Counted from the first letter of the stretch, positions 11,914-22,689 are shown. The stretch: DNA of 64,000 bases from Trichobilharzia szidati (GCA_944472155.2 OX235279.1:158246199-158310198); one strand, 5' to 3'. The notes: generated by a model not told the origin, from the sequence alone. Numbers and translations are program-made.

Positions 11914-12150
11914 GTGCGTCGGTGGCATAGCGGTTAGGACGCTCGCCGACCATGCACATGGTCCGGGGTTCGAACCCCGGCCGGCGCACTCCTTTACCTC
12001 ACTAAGCAAGAAATAATGCTGGTGAAGAGGAAAGGTTGGGCATGAGGCTAGCAACCTCATCCTGTACAATAAACACTGCTACAGAAACTTCAAGCCACTA
12101 GCTTGAAGCCCTATGTTCCACTGGGGAACGTGAAGGATAAAAAAAAAAAA
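11914..12150 (+). repeat. tRNA-derived SINE (full length) with RTE-like tail
   Basis: The head (11914-11989) folds like a tRNA: GTGCGTC at the start pairs with GGCGCAC at the end, the A box is TGGCATAGCGG (11923-11933) and the B box GGTTCGAACCC (11967-11977). The body follows (CTCACTAAGCAAGAAATAAT...), then a tail with TTGAAGCCCTATGTTCCACT and an A-run. The tail wording matches the 3' end of the RTE LINEs here (for example the minus-strand copy ending at 16385), which suggests mobilisation by that LINE. Other copies lie at 14541-14766, 21866-21944, 40155-40385 and 43310-43560. Confidence 0.85.
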
Positions 12151-12269
12151 GTGGTGAGCCCAGGTAAAGACAGTAGAAAGGTTGGTCTTGAAATTACCAA
12201 CACGATTACTAATGAAACTTCGTGCATGAACCCCTATTTCCAGCTTGGAACACAAAGGAATAACAAACA

Positions 12270-13280
12270 AAAACCCAGTGATTCACTCACCTGATGATGA
12301 TGGTGTTTATGAGTGAACTGATTTTGTTTTAGATTCATTGAATTGGGTCTGATTAATTCTGGGTCTGTTTGACAACATGTATGCTTTCGACCATTAGTAT
12401 CGTTGTATAAGCTAATTTTTAGTTTTGACTGTGAGATAAACAATAGGAAAAGGATAAATTATTGATTAGAGTTTTAACTGATTCAAGATGCCCGTTAAAA
12501 ATTTCAAAAGAATGACCGGCGGTCAAAGAATGTTCTTTTCAGTAACTGCAGTTTCTTGCTAATAACACCCATGAAGCAATAACACAAAGCCTGAAGAGTG
12601 CGGTTAAAAGAGCATTCCTATTTTATATTCAAAAAATAAAGAAAAACTGTGTCCTCCTGTATGTGTATCAACCACAGTTTGGCTGAAGCTTTGGAGCTAC
12701 ATACATTTGGCGTACAATTAAACAAGTTCATCATGAACCAGCCTGAACATTCGCTTATTTCTTAATTACTCTTCATTTTTCCTGAATTATACATTATGCA
12801 ATCCACTTGATTGTAAACATTTAATCGCGTAACCCTTTGAACTCGTAAGTGAACTAAAAATAACTGCGTCACGAGAAAGATACCAACCTGCATCTAATGA
12901 CTTACTATTCCAGCATACACCACAATGACAAATAAAATAGCTATTCAAGTTTGTTAGGTTGACAGATACAAATCTGTTTTGCAGCCGAATTGTTTTCCTA
13001 CTGCCATATTATACTGAAATGATGTGTAGTTGTATTTTTTGAGCATTTTAATTGTGAAGCTTCCATTCACTGTTCTCCTTACTTTAGTGTGTTAGGTTAG
13101 AGTATTTTCTTATTTTGGAATTCTTCCATAATTGGTACTTAATGTCGCTTCCGATGAGCTCGGTCTTGATTGGTTGTGCAGTCTATATATCAGCGTCATC
13201 CACTTCATACCCGCCCAACACAGTGGAGTCCCGAAATTCATGGCTTCTCATTGAAATTAATCAGAACTGTCAATTTAGAA
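12270..13280. other. Intronic stretch, no gene recognised
   Basis: Nothing on either strand gives a splice-bounded exon or transposon domain that I can recognise. There may be old repeat DNA here. Confidence 0.35.
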
Positions 13281-13284
13281 TGGG

Positions 13285-13615
13285 CACTAGTTAGTAACTA
13301 GTATCATGCGCCTAGTCCTTTGTTTGGTGCAGAGTGAGTTTTATAGGACCGTCAGTTTTGCGATGTGGCCACCATTCTAGGTGACTCGGCATCATGATGC
13401 ACTCTACTACCAATTGCTGATATTAGATGGTTATAGGCAGTCGGCAGAAAACCCTGCTGAGATCCAGGTTTCGTGTTTGTTGACATTCGTCAGCAAGACG
13501 TATCTGCAATCTTGGAGGAACTCATATCCCTACTGACGAAGATTCCAACCCGTGTTACCCAGTTCCAGTGAAATGAATCAGTACAGTACAGTCCCACAAG
13601 AGGTCACTAGTGATC
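13285..13615 (+). repeat. Diverged single monomer of the 340-bp satellite
   Basis: This follows the 54.6-64.0 kb satellite unit in the same orientation through most of its length: CTAGTCCTTTGTTTGGTGCAG, GATGTGGCCACCATTCTAGG, then the region equivalent to the hammerhead (13458-13498), then GATTCCAACCCGTGTTACCC. The ribozyme equivalent keeps CTGACGA and CGAAAC on the minus strand but its cleavage triplet is GAT-C rather than GTC, so it should be inactive. It is an old dispersed copy. Confidence 0.85.
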
Positions 13616-13685
13616 CCGGATGGCTCAATGGTAGCGTCTCTGACTGCAGCACTGGCTGACGTGGGTTAGAATCTTAGAACCTTGT
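13612..13685 (+). repeat. Inverted tRNA-like piece of the satellite unit
   Basis: Directly after the monomer, the tRNA-like promoter region appears in the opposite orientation: CCCGGATGGCTCAATGGTAG (A box) and GTGGGTTAGAATCTT (damaged B box). The two pieces are arranged as an inverted pair. Confidence 0.7.
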
Positions 13686-13844
13686 TCCAAGGTTTCCTGC
13701 TGATTGACTTCATCCATCTAACAACAAACTGTCAATTTAAATATCATTGTCTTAGTCACTTCCAATTCTAATGAAAAGTGAGCGCTAATGAAGAGTCCTA
13801 AACTGGGGTGAAATGGTCGTTTTTTTACCGTTATTATTATTTTC

Positions 13845-15075
13845 TTGGGTTACGACTGAAATACAGGGCTTCAATAGCAAATAGCTATGTCATCACCTTT
13901 TCTGAAGTCTTGTTTCTCTGGCTTCGCGACTCCCCATAAGCTTCCGTCTCACCCCTTTTTTTCCTCAATATTACCCTCGAATCTACGCTCATATCGTCAT
14001 TTCGCATTTAGCTTCGAACTGAAGATCTCTATGTCTCATGACGCCACTCAGCAGTCTCTTCAGCATGTCTCCAATCCGTCCTCTTCCATCTCCTTCTGAG
14101 AGCTAGATTCTCGTTTTGTATGTCACCAAAGTTCCTTCGTGCTTACTACTTACTGACCATCTGATCTTCAGTATGGAGGAAAGGAAGCAAGTGACAAAAG
14201 TCCGTTGCTTGTTGGAAATGATGGAAATTGTGACGCTTACGTCAAGTCTGTAAACAATGGAGATATTATTGTAAAAAATCCAAATCCTGCTCTTTATGAT
14301 GAGTGCAGTGGATTTTCGAACTGATTTCAGATGTTTCCATTGGTCGCCTTCATCAATTCTGTCTTTTCTATGTTCATTTGAAGTCCTGTCTTCTTTGCTT
14401 CTGCTACCAACTAGTTGGTTTTCATTGATGTAATTGTAGAAACTTGGGCACTGTTGCAGAATGTAATTCCAGATTAGATAAGTTCATTTCAGATATCACA
14501 CAGTGATGCAGCATTACTAAATAGGGTAACGTTGCTAGCACTTTTTTCCTTCACGTTCCCCAGTGAAAATAGGGCTTCAAGCTAGTGGCTTGAAGTTTCT
14601 GTAGCAGTGTTTATTTTACAGGATGGAGCTGCAAACCTCATGCCCAACCTTTCCTCTTCACCAGCATTATTTCTGGCTTAGCGAGGTAAAGGAGTGCATC
14701 AGCCGGGGATCGAACCCCGGACCATGTGCATGGTCGGCGAGCGTCCTAACCGCTATGCCACCGATATTGCTAGCATAATCATATCATATTGTATCAGTGT
14801 TTGTTTTCTCCTGTACATGTTCGAGATTGTGTTACATTAGACATAAATCATTTGCGAAGTCCGGATTATCTAGAGTCTTCTTGTTGGCCTAATCTGTGTC
14901 TGTCCTCTTGCATCTCAAGGTCTGTTGAATGAACCAGTTCACCACAAACAGTAATATCATCGTAGGTGATAGTAGGCAGTGATGTCTTACTCCGGTATCC
15001 ACTTCGAAGGCTTCTCGGAGTTTTTCATTATGATTCACCTGACATGTAGTATAGTAGTTCTTTTTCCCCAAGTGT
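13845..15075 (-). mobile_element. RTE-like LINE 3' fragment, interrupted by a SINE
   Basis: Minus-strand RTE remains. They begin at the tail near 13865 (ATACAGGGCTTCAATAG in plus orientation), run through degraded RT C-terminal sequence with the block equivalent to VNIEKTE near 14370-14400, and resume after a SINE insertion (14541-14766) with sequence equivalent to the LDFADDI region near 14830-14870. No intact domain is left. Confidence 0.65.
14541..14766 (-). repeat. tRNA-derived SINE with 9-bp TSD
   Basis: This is a near-complete minus-strand copy of the SINE at 11914-12150: tail with GAAGCTAGTGGCTTG and CTTCACGTTCCCC (plus orientation) at the low end, and the head GGGGATCGAACCCC / TGGTCGGCGAGCGTCC at the high end. 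It is flanked by the direct repeat TTGCTAGCA (14532-14540 and 14767-14775). It interrupts an RTE relic, so the SINE is younger. Confidence 0.88.
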
Positions 15076-15224
15076 TTGCGTTCCAAATGAAACAAAAGAC
15101 TTCAGTCTTTCAGCTTAGACGTTTCAGTAGAAGTTGAGTTGCCAGCTGAACACCCGACTTTCATTCGTACCCCGCCCCTACTTACCGAGGTTACTACTAA
15201 TCGATTACACGAAGTTTAATGGAA

Positions 15225-15300
15225 TGCGTCCGTTTCCGGGAATCGAACCTGGACCAGTCAGGATTCTAACACTGAACTACAGATGCACTAGTGTTGGGAA
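15225..15300 (-). repeat. tRNA-Gly-like sequence (SINE head)
   Basis: On the minus strand, GCATCTGTAGTTCAGTGTTA resembles the tRNA-Gly D-arm (A box), and CAGGTTCGATTCCCGG is a good B box. The ends do not pair as a tRNA acceptor stem. The related ACTAGTGC...GTAGTT wording recurs near 31900-31960, so this is a dispersed family. Confidence 0.55.
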
Positions 15301-16380
15301 GTAAGCTGCTCTTGGATTTTAAAATCCACCGTTCTATTTCTACAGTATATCATGAATTTCCGACATTGAATAACGATTTGTTCCACTTCACTGGTTGGTA
15401 ATTGTCATTTCGAGCATAAAATTACAGACAAGAGTTTCGATAGTAATAATAAAAAATAGCAACCAAAAAGCGTTGTGTTTCACATATATACTCTGTCATA
15501 CATTTCCGAATCACCAAAAATGAGACGGAAAACAGTAAGACGTTATAATAAACGTTACATCAAGAGACTGATAGTTTTATCTTGTTTCGTTTTATTTTTG
15601 TTCTGTTCCCAATTTTTTAAGTTTATCCGATAATAATGGATGTTGTTCTCTGTGTATGCGTATATCTGCGTATGTATGTGTGTGTGTGCCTGAAATAAAC
15701 ATACATGTAGCAGCGTTCGCATGTGCGAATGTATGTGCATGTTGATTGTATCAATTATTTGCTCAACCTACGCTCTATTCCGTCGACTTTGTCTCCCGTT
15801 GGAAAAAACATGTTACATCACAACCCATATATATATATATACGTCATGAGTAATGCAATAAGCCACTGTCTTCTTAGTGTCTCCAGTTAAATCGATACAG
15901 TTATTTGAGTGGGTAGATATACAGAGAGTAAGAGGCAAACTTCAGTGATTATTCTAAGCGTGCTAAATCAAGGTGGAATAAGCTCCCTCTCTCTCTCTGT
16001 TTGTGACTGTTTGTCTGCTGAAATCCATTGTAAGACGGATTAATTTATTTATTTATTTCAATCACTAATTTCATACATTTATTCCCCTTATTGAATTTGA
16101 ACAAAAACAATAAGACGGTACCATCATTGTTAATTTCATTGGCTTTTCATCAGCTGCGTACAACCTGAAGAAATCATTGCTAAGTCCATGTGCAGAAAAA
16201 TTTTAGCATACCTGAAAATCTTACTTGATGTTAGTTGACAAGAAGTTCCAAACTTAATAAAGAATGCTCAGAAAATTACACTTCTATAGTTTTTATCCGG
16301 AGAGTTCAAGTTTAAACAAAAAAACTCTTGGATACAATGGTAAAGGAGTTGCGGAATAAAGGCAAGAGATGAGTATTATT
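15300..16380. other. Intronic AT-rich stretch with simple repeats
   Basis: A TG-rich run (about 15660-15690), a TA run (15827-15840), a CT run (about 15985-15998) and an ATTT run (about 16042-16057) are present. There is no recognisable gene or transposon domain. Confidence 0.45.
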
Positions 16381-16384
16381 ATTA

Positions 16385-17045
16385 TTTCCTTTAGTTCCTA
16401 GAGGAACATAGGGCTTCAGCCATGCGTCTCCATTGCGTTCGGTTCTCTGCTAGAGTTTTCACCTGGCTCCAGGTCTGCCCACATGCTTTCATCTCCTCTT
16501 CACATGATCTCCTCCAGGTCACCCTTGGACGACCAACTCGTCGCTTCCCTTTCGGGTTCCATTCAAGCAATGGCTTGTCTAGTGATGTCACTTGATGGTT
16601 TCCTCAGAGTGTGGCCAATCCATCTCCATTTCTTCCTGCCTATTTGTTTCACAATCGGTTCCTGGTTGGTTCGCTCCCAGAGATCTTTGTTGCTGATCCT
16701 TTCCGGCCTTCTGATCTTGAGTATTGAGCGAAGACACCTGTTAATGAAGGTCTGTAGCTTGTTTGAGGTGCTCTTTGTGACACGCCAAGTCTCTGATCCG
16801 TATAGTAGTACTGACTTCACATTGGAGTTGAAAATCTCTATCTTATTTTTGACGCTGAATGCTGTTGACCTCCACACAGACTTGAGAGTAATGAAAGCTT
16901 GCCTTGCTTTCCCGATCCTTGCTTTGATATCCTCGTCAGTTCCGCCTGTAGTTGAAACAATGCTTCCCAAGTAGGTAAAGGAGGTAGTTTCTTTCAGGTT
17001 TCTTCCATTTATGCTGATTGCTGTCTGTTGTTGTTGCTGTGGCTG
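16385..17045 (-). mobile_element. RTE-like LINE, well-preserved RT C-terminal end
   Basis: This is the best-preserved 3' end of the RTE family here. On the minus strand 16563-16970 reads [50 protein letters not shown] and [20 protein letters not shown], the C-terminal region after the RT catalytic core. A frameshift near 16580 separates it from 16391-16591, which encodes the last residues (GKRRVGRPRVTWRRS, then TWSQVKTLAENRTQWRRMAE) and a stop. The 3' tail follows (GAAGCCCTATGTTCCTCT) with an ATT-rich end at 16372-16388. The copy is truncated upstream of the C-terminal domain. Confidence 0.88.
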
Positions 17046-17244
17046 TTGGTATACTGAGTATACTGATGAGTAACTAATAAATTGGGTAACAATGTGCTGA
17101 GTTCAACTTACATCATAGAGACAAGAGACAAGCAAAATTACATAATATATAAGGGAAGTGAGGTTAAAGCCAAAGATTGCGTAATCAAATGAAAGAGAGA
17201 ATAAAGACATCCAGTTACCAGGGTAGGAAAAGACTGATAACTGC

Positions 17245-17800
17245 TTATTTTTGAACATATAAATCGAGATTCAGACGTTTGATAGAGATTGCATCTGCGA
17301 ACTTGAGGAAAACTGAGCTTTTTTGTCTATTGATAATGTTCGCGATTTCCACCTCATGACCCGTATCAGAGAGATGTCTGGTAATGGCACTATTGTAAGT
17401 GTTTGTTCCCTTGAGATGTAGGCTTTTCGGTACATATTCAGAAAATTGGAGGTGCGTGTGCCTTTTTTCTGTTCTCCCAATGTAACTGCTCCCGCAGATA
17501 TGCGTAAATTTGTAAATATAGTTGGAGTTAACATGAGAAGGGTATCTATAGACTTCTGACTGCACCAAAGAGCAAGTTTTCCGATAGACGGGAACCACCT
17601 TAGCTGCAGGATAGGCTCTAACTAGTGACGTACTCAATCTTCTATTGACAGTTGCTGCAATATTTTCACCTTTAAAATCGACTGAATGAAGTTAAGCTTT
17701 TTCCCCAATATGATTTGTTTGATTTTTGTGCCTTCACATCTTCTATACTTGTTAATGAATCTCTGGCGATAAGAATTGTTTTTGGACATCTTTCCAAAAA
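17245..17800 (-). pseudogene. Penelope-like element, GIY-YIG endonuclease part
   Basis: The 130-residue frame at 17245-17637 contains FTHICGSSYIGRTEKR, the GIY-YIG core of Penelope endonucleases, followed by NSAITRHLSDTGHEVEIANI and ADAISIKRLNLDLYVQK, the family's C-terminal order. Upstream (to about 17800) the minus strand reads NSYRQRFINKYRR and related sequence typical of the RT-endonuclease linker. The RT itself is missing. The sequence is more intact than most PLE pieces here. Confidence 0.85.
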
Positions 17801-17984
17801 TCATAAACTATTCCTCTAATTCATCTGTAAAGCATATACTCCTAGCTCAGTTACTAATGTTTCCCCTTTTTTATCAGTTCACTATGATTTGAGGTGACGT
17901 GATAAGTTATAGCTAGGTCGATAGGTTAGCGATGTTAAAGAGCTGACTTATATCTTTCATTCATTGACATGACAGTCAAGTATT

Positions 17985-18290
17985 ATTACTATTATTGTTC
18001 ATCCGTTCCTTTCATTTCGATTGGAACGTGACACATAGTCATTCCAGTCGATTCTCCGCTATCGCTTTCATCTGGCTCCATTTCTGTCCACCAGCATTCA
18101 CTTCCTGTCTGCATGGTCTCCTTGGACTCACGACCAACCTGTCGATTCTCACTTGAGGATCTCTGTGGCATTTCATGTAACTTGATGTCGTTTTCAATAT
18201 GTTTGTTCAACCTAGCTCCTTCCTTACGAGCATTTATTAAACGACAGCTTGTTAAACTGGTTGTCAACCCCACCAAGGTCTCTTGTTATT
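17985..18290 (-). mobile_element. RTE-like LINE 3'-end fragment
   Basis: Read in reverse, the sequence follows the RTE C-terminus and tail in the same order as 16385-16600: GATTGGAACGTGACACA in place of the tail, CATCTGGCTCCATTTCTGTC (the TWSQ region) and CATGGTCTCCTTGGACTC (the GRPR-TW region). It is short and frameshifted. Confidence 0.6.
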
Positions 18291-18989
18291 TTTCATTCCT
18301 GGCGGGTGTCTGTTATTGTTATTGGTGGCAGCTGAATATGTTCATCATGACCAACTCTATCTACATGCCTTTACTGAGCATGAACCATAAGAATCGCAGT
18401 AAAATGATGGTCTAATTAGCATCTGGTTCTTACAGCACACCTAACTGCAGGGAGTTGTTGTCACGTCGAGATTTGCATCTCTCAGGCAATATACACTCAT
18501 ATTTCTTCATGAAATCGAGTTCATGTTACAGGATCAATCCGTTTACAGTTCAGCAACAGTGATTGATTTAAATGGACCATCAGTGATGAGTTCTATCGTT
18601 CACCGGCAAATAGCGTCGCGGGCATTTAATGCTATACTGTTGACTGGTGCATATACTCAAACGCAAAGTAGCAGACCACACCAGTCCCAACGATTTTTTT
18701 TACTTAGAATCCTCAAAATTCCATCGCATTTTATGGCGAAACAGTTAGGTATTTAATAAGGGTTAATGTACAGCAGATTAGGAGGTGGAATTCATTGGCT
18801 CAGGGCGATCGGGTTTCGATTAACAGGCCTCTGATACGAATCTCGTCTCACCTACTTGTCAGTCCGAGCTACTGGGTAGTATCAGTAGCTCTTTCACTCA
18901 CACACATTCACACAACAAATGTGGCTCATGGCGTGGGAAGTGAAAAGTCTGTACTGGGTAACTGAGTCCAATATACAATAATATTCATG

Positions 18990-19235
18990 ATGATGATGCG
19001 AAATGTCTGAAGTTCAGTGGTAGAATGCTCTTGGTCCAGATTCGGCCCTTCAACTGACTCACTCCTAAACCTCCCCCAGCTATTAGTAATCTCGGTAAAG
19101 AGAAGAAAGTGTGGCCGACAACCTCATCGCTTAAAAAACACAACCACTACCGAAACTATAAAACTCATGTCTAGAGCTTTATGTTTCACTCAGAACGCAA
19201 TGGAATCCGAGAGTACATATTGCAACTTTGAATGA
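18990..19235 (+). repeat. Degenerate tRNA-derived SINE, 3' part
   Basis: The stretch CGACAACCTCATCGCTTAAA, AACCACTACCGAAACTATAA and TCTAGAGCTTTATGTTTCAC corresponds in order to the body and tail of the SINE at 11914-12150. The tRNA-like head is not clear. Confidence 0.5.
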
Positions 19236-19699
19236 GATTTGCGTTTTTCGAAAACAGTTAGTTTACTTATCAGTGAATATACCGTTGCTGATAATGCATT
19301 TTTTCGAGTACCAGCCTTCTAAGGATTTCCTGATGTTGCTCCTATCTAAAGTTTGTACATGTTGCCAGACGATACTAATACAAATAGGTCAATGAGTAAA
19401 ACCATTTTCGCCAGAAACGACCAGTCACCTTCAGGGTCATCAAAAGAGACAATACTAAATTCACAGAGAATTCTGATAACTCACTTAGAGTTTAAATTTG
19501 TGCTGAAGATGTCGTCTAAAAAAAGACAACGAAAACTTCGTAATGCAACCATCCAGCACAGGGGACACGAATAGCATTTAAAATGCATGGTCTCTTTGGG
19601 TTGAATGGTCAACAACCTCACCTAGTAACCTTAAGGTTTGTAGTGCGAGCCCTACAGGAGGAGTCATGGGCTCTTACTGTTGTAGAGTTCTGAAATCCA

Positions 19700-19900
19700 C
19701 CACTTGGATTCCGATCGGAACAGACACATCTCTGGTTTACTCTCTTCTTAGCAGTCTTCTTTACCCGGCTCCAAGACCGCCGGTAAGATTTTATTTCCGT
19801 CTGCATACCCTATCTCCTCCATTCACTATCGGACTACAAACTAGTCTTTTATTTTCACAATGCAGAAATTTACCCATCCACTGGCATTGACAAGCCTTTT
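19700..19900 (-). mobile_element. Possible RTE 3'-end fragment
   Basis: Plus-strand wording such as CTTTACCCGGCTCCAAGACC and CCTATCTCCTCC resembles the reversed TWSQ and GRPR-TW regions of the RTE family. It is highly diverged and low in certainty. Confidence 0.35.
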
Positions 19901-20205
19901 TTTAACAAAAGTTGGCTAAAATGAACATGTCAGATGGGGTTGACAGTTAGTCAAGAATATCAGTGCAACAATTCAAAGGTAGAAATATTTCCACAACTTT
20001 ATCAAGCAGATTATGTAGCGCATAATTTGGGAAAAGTAACTGAGAAACAGATGAGTTTCCTAAGTGAGTAATAAACAGTTAGAGGCGAGGTAGTTAGGAG
20101 GGGGTATTGTTAGTTTTTTACATTCACGTAATGATGGCAAAGACAAGGAAAGTAGCTGCACAAATTTATTCTGAACAAACAGAAGTTTGACTTCTTTAGG
20201 TAGAT

Positions 20206-20727
20206 TCAGGTATGTACAGAAGATGAACACAGAAAGCAAAATTTCGGATTAGTTGGAATACAATGGATAACTTCAAATACCTTAGTAACATCGACTTTAT
20301 TTTCATTATCTACAGGGTGTGCGTAGAAGAGAGCTAAGAATAGACTGTGTTTATTTCTTTCTTGACCACCATGTAAATTGGTGTTCAAAGATACTATGAT
20401 GGACCTGTCTAACTGTATATCCACTGTAACTAGATCAATAGAAGCAGTCAGACTGACAACTAGTTTACACTTATTTTTTGAACACAAAATTGAACTGGCA
20501 ATTAATAGACAGTGTACTTTTGCACTGCTAACTGCTGTCTTTACCGAACTGTATAGACATTTAGGTGTTATCTCATTGACATTATCATCAAGAAATTGAA
20601 GTTTTAAGAACAACATATTTTTTGGATTTGTTGCCATACTAGATTGCCTTGGCTGACTGACTGGTTTCAACATAGAACCTTGCACAGATGTGCAGCAGTT
20701 CGAGTTGCCACACTCCATGTAGCACAA
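20206..20727 (-). CDS. Hypothetical 173-residue ORF
   Basis: This is the longest open frame outside the CR1 element. It starts MCYMECGNSNCCTSVQG and ends with FCFLCSSSVHT before a TGA; an AATAAA occurs about 40 bases after the stop. The composition (mixed hydrophobic with Ser, Val, Lys, Asn, several Cys) looks more like protein than noise, but I do not recognise a family. No transmembrane segment or catalytic motif stands out. The plus strand also carries a shorter open frame over the same bases. It follows the end of an SR2-like LINE (20880-21440) on the same strand, so it may be a read-through tail, an exon or retrocopy of a host gene, or chance. No splice signals are needed for it to be read. 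Confidence 0.35.
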   Translation of the reverse strand: MCYMECGNSNCCTSVQGSMLKPVSQPRQSSMATNPKNMLFLKLQFLDDNVNEITPKCLYSSVKTAVSSAKVHCLLIASSILCSKNKCKLVVSLTASIDLVTVDIQLDRSIIVSLNTNLHGGQERNKHSLFLALFYAHPVDNENKVDVTKVFEVIHCIPTNPKFCFLCSSSVHT

Positions 20728-20874
20728 AAAGAATAATAAGCAAATAAAGAGAAGTTCAAAAGATAGATAATAAACGGAAATGTGAGTGAGGCTAAAAGAG
20801 TAGTAATACGGAAGAACAATAGAGTTTTATTGGGTACGATAAATTACAAAGAGTGAATGCATCTGAGCCATTAA

Positions 20875-21440
20875 GAAGGATGAGTTTGAGCTATATCACC
20901 CGCCAGCTGTCTCCAGCCACTGGCTTTTGCCACCACGAGGACCCCAACCAGCAAGTCTGCGCCTCCCTACGTGGCTGCCTCAAACTGACTGTTATGGATT
21001 TCATTGAATGATGAAGCCATTTTTTAGTTTGACCAGTTTTCCAACCTGATCCTATCTTATGTTAGCTAACATTGCCCGTCATCGAAGTAAGCGACGTCTA
21101 GGCATGCGCAACACATGTCTTAACCATCTCAATCGGTGTAACTTCACAGCCTCGTCCATTGGTTTCCCCTCCTTACCTAGCACTCAATGGCTAACCTCAA
21201 TATTGCTCACCCTATTATACTGCCCAACACGGGAGATAGAAAGGAGACACCCGCGATCAAAGATAGCCAGGCAGACTTTTCATGTCTTCCACTTTCAATG
21301 ACCATGTCACACTCACATCCATTAAAGAGGATAGAGCGAACTGCTGAGCAGTACACACGCCCTCTGATCGACAGCCAGCTGGATATCAGGTCCACTAAGC
21401 CAGAGGTGGCGTAAGCTGGAGTATGTCAAGCGAGCCTTGG
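20875..21440 (-). mobile_element. SR2-type RTE LINE, RT C-terminal fragment
   Basis: A second RTE lineage, distinct from the one at 16385-17045. On the minus strand it reads WLSIRGRVYCSAVRSILFNG (about 21320-21385), matching the RGRVY-AAVRSVLLYGCE region of schistosome SR2-type RT. At the low end it has the family's closing wording ending CIHSL (about 20870-20900). Frameshifts are present. The upstream catalytic core is missing. Confidence 0.7.
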
Positions 21441-21865
21441 AGGTAAATTTCTACATGTAAATTTCTATACTGTAAAAAATTTCTGTATGTGTATATTTGA
21501 GCAAAACTATGGATAAGGATCTAATTGAAAAGTGAATATTTCCGCTCTGAATCCTTTTGTTTTCTAAATTTCTAAAGTACCCATTGAGTGATTTTTTATT
21601 GACTTGTTGAAGTTATCTCCAAAGGCTGTTTGTACAGTCGTATTTACATTTACCAGAAAGCCTACAGAAGACTACTATTGAGTAATAGAGTCTGTATGTG
21701 TGATAAAATTGACATAATTACTAAGAAGTGATTTCTAAAGAGATAATTATTTATTTTTTATTTTGATTACAGCCTGATGCCACACCGTATTTTCAGTACA
21801 AGTATGGAATTTTCAGCATGGATATTGGTAGCCCAAATTTTGCAGGCCGACCATAGATATCGGGT

Positions 21866-21944
21866 GTGCGCCGGCAGGGGATCGAACCCCGAACCATGTA
21901 CATGGTCGGCGAGCATTCTAACCACTGTGCCACCGGCGCACCGA
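21866..21944 (-). repeat. SINE head (tRNA-like), truncated copy
   Basis: The minus-strand head GTGCGCCGGTGGCACAGTGG, with B box GGTTCGATCCCC, matches the SINE at 11914-11989. The acceptor-like ends GTGCGCC / GGCGCAC are complementary here and better than in the 11914 copy. No SINE body follows, so this is a head-only copy or a tRNA-like relic. Confidence 0.7.
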
Positions 21945-22689
21945 CCATCTAACTATGCTTGCTTAATAAAGGAAGTCAGAGTCTGAAGTTTAATTAAGTA
22001 AAAATTGTTATTCGATGACAGACATCAGGTGGGTTAGTTGTCCCTTTGATATTTATGAAGAGGGTAAGGGAAAAACGCAGTGAGACGGAAAACTGACAAA
22101 TAATTCACTAAAAATAGAATCAAACAAGCAGTAAAGAGTTCGAAATCATGGCCGAATAAGCAGCTGAACAAACCTTCTTCAGCATGCACTCAAACTTCTT
22201 GGTTTACATTAATAAATGAGTAGCCCCTCCGCCATAAAAAAGTGCTAGAAACGTAACACCCCTTGTATCATTCGGCTTCATCTCGTGGATAATTTCGAAA
22301 AAGACGACTCTGGTTGAGCCGCAATCACCTAGTGAACTCAGGCGAGATGCATGTGGAAGACGAGGTCATAACGCTAGACTAGAATCAGTTGAATTACAAT
22401 AGATGAGTTTAAATGCCTTCTTAGCTTTAACCTTTTGCACAGTATGTATTCACAGCTCCGCTGTAGCACATTTGTTCCCAAATTGTGCATTCCGTAATCC
22501 GCTTTCCGTAAATATTTCCGTCTTTAAATTGATGTATCAACTTTCTCGGTTAATGATCAATCCCCCCTACCTCTCCATCTGACACTCTGCTAGAGACTAA
22601 TTATTGTTAAAACAAACTTGTCACTACCACTTGATTGGTAAATTTCTGCATTGTATTAAAACTGCTATATATATTTTAGAGTAGAGCCA

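Larger units (their letters stand above)
11809..12159 (+). mobile_element. U6 snRNA-SINE chimeric retro-insertion with 10-bp TSD
   Basis: The whole block from 11819 to 12149 is flanked by the direct repeat AGTGGTGAGC (11809-11818 and 12150-12159), the mark of a single target-primed insertion. It contains a 5'-truncated U6 snRNA (11819-11913), then a complete tRNA-derived SINE (11914-about 12140), ending in an A-run (12140-12150). No bases separate the U6 T-run and the SINE head. The simplest reading is that the LINE machinery switched template from SINE RNA to U6 RNA during reverse transcription, as reported for U6-LINE chimeras in mammals. Confidence 0.85.
11735..12265 (+). repeat. Older tRNA-derived SINE, split by the U6-SINE insertion
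   Basis: Sequence on both sides of the U6-SINE insertion reads as one older SINE. The left part has a B-box-like GATCGATTCC near 11750, and a CCTACTTTACTAACAGCC block ends at 11809. The right part resumes with CCAGGTAAAGACAGTAG at 12160 and runs to a tail with CCCTATTTCCAGCTTGG near 12230. This supports nested insertion. Confidence 0.6.

Noticed and set aside
11914..11989. True tRNA gene
   Set aside because: The acceptor ends pair, but the anticodon arm is not standard and the sequence continues into a SINE body found at several other places.
16483..16974. 163-residue plus-strand ORF
   Set aside because: It is the antisense of the well-matching RTE reverse-transcriptase C-terminus on the minus strand.
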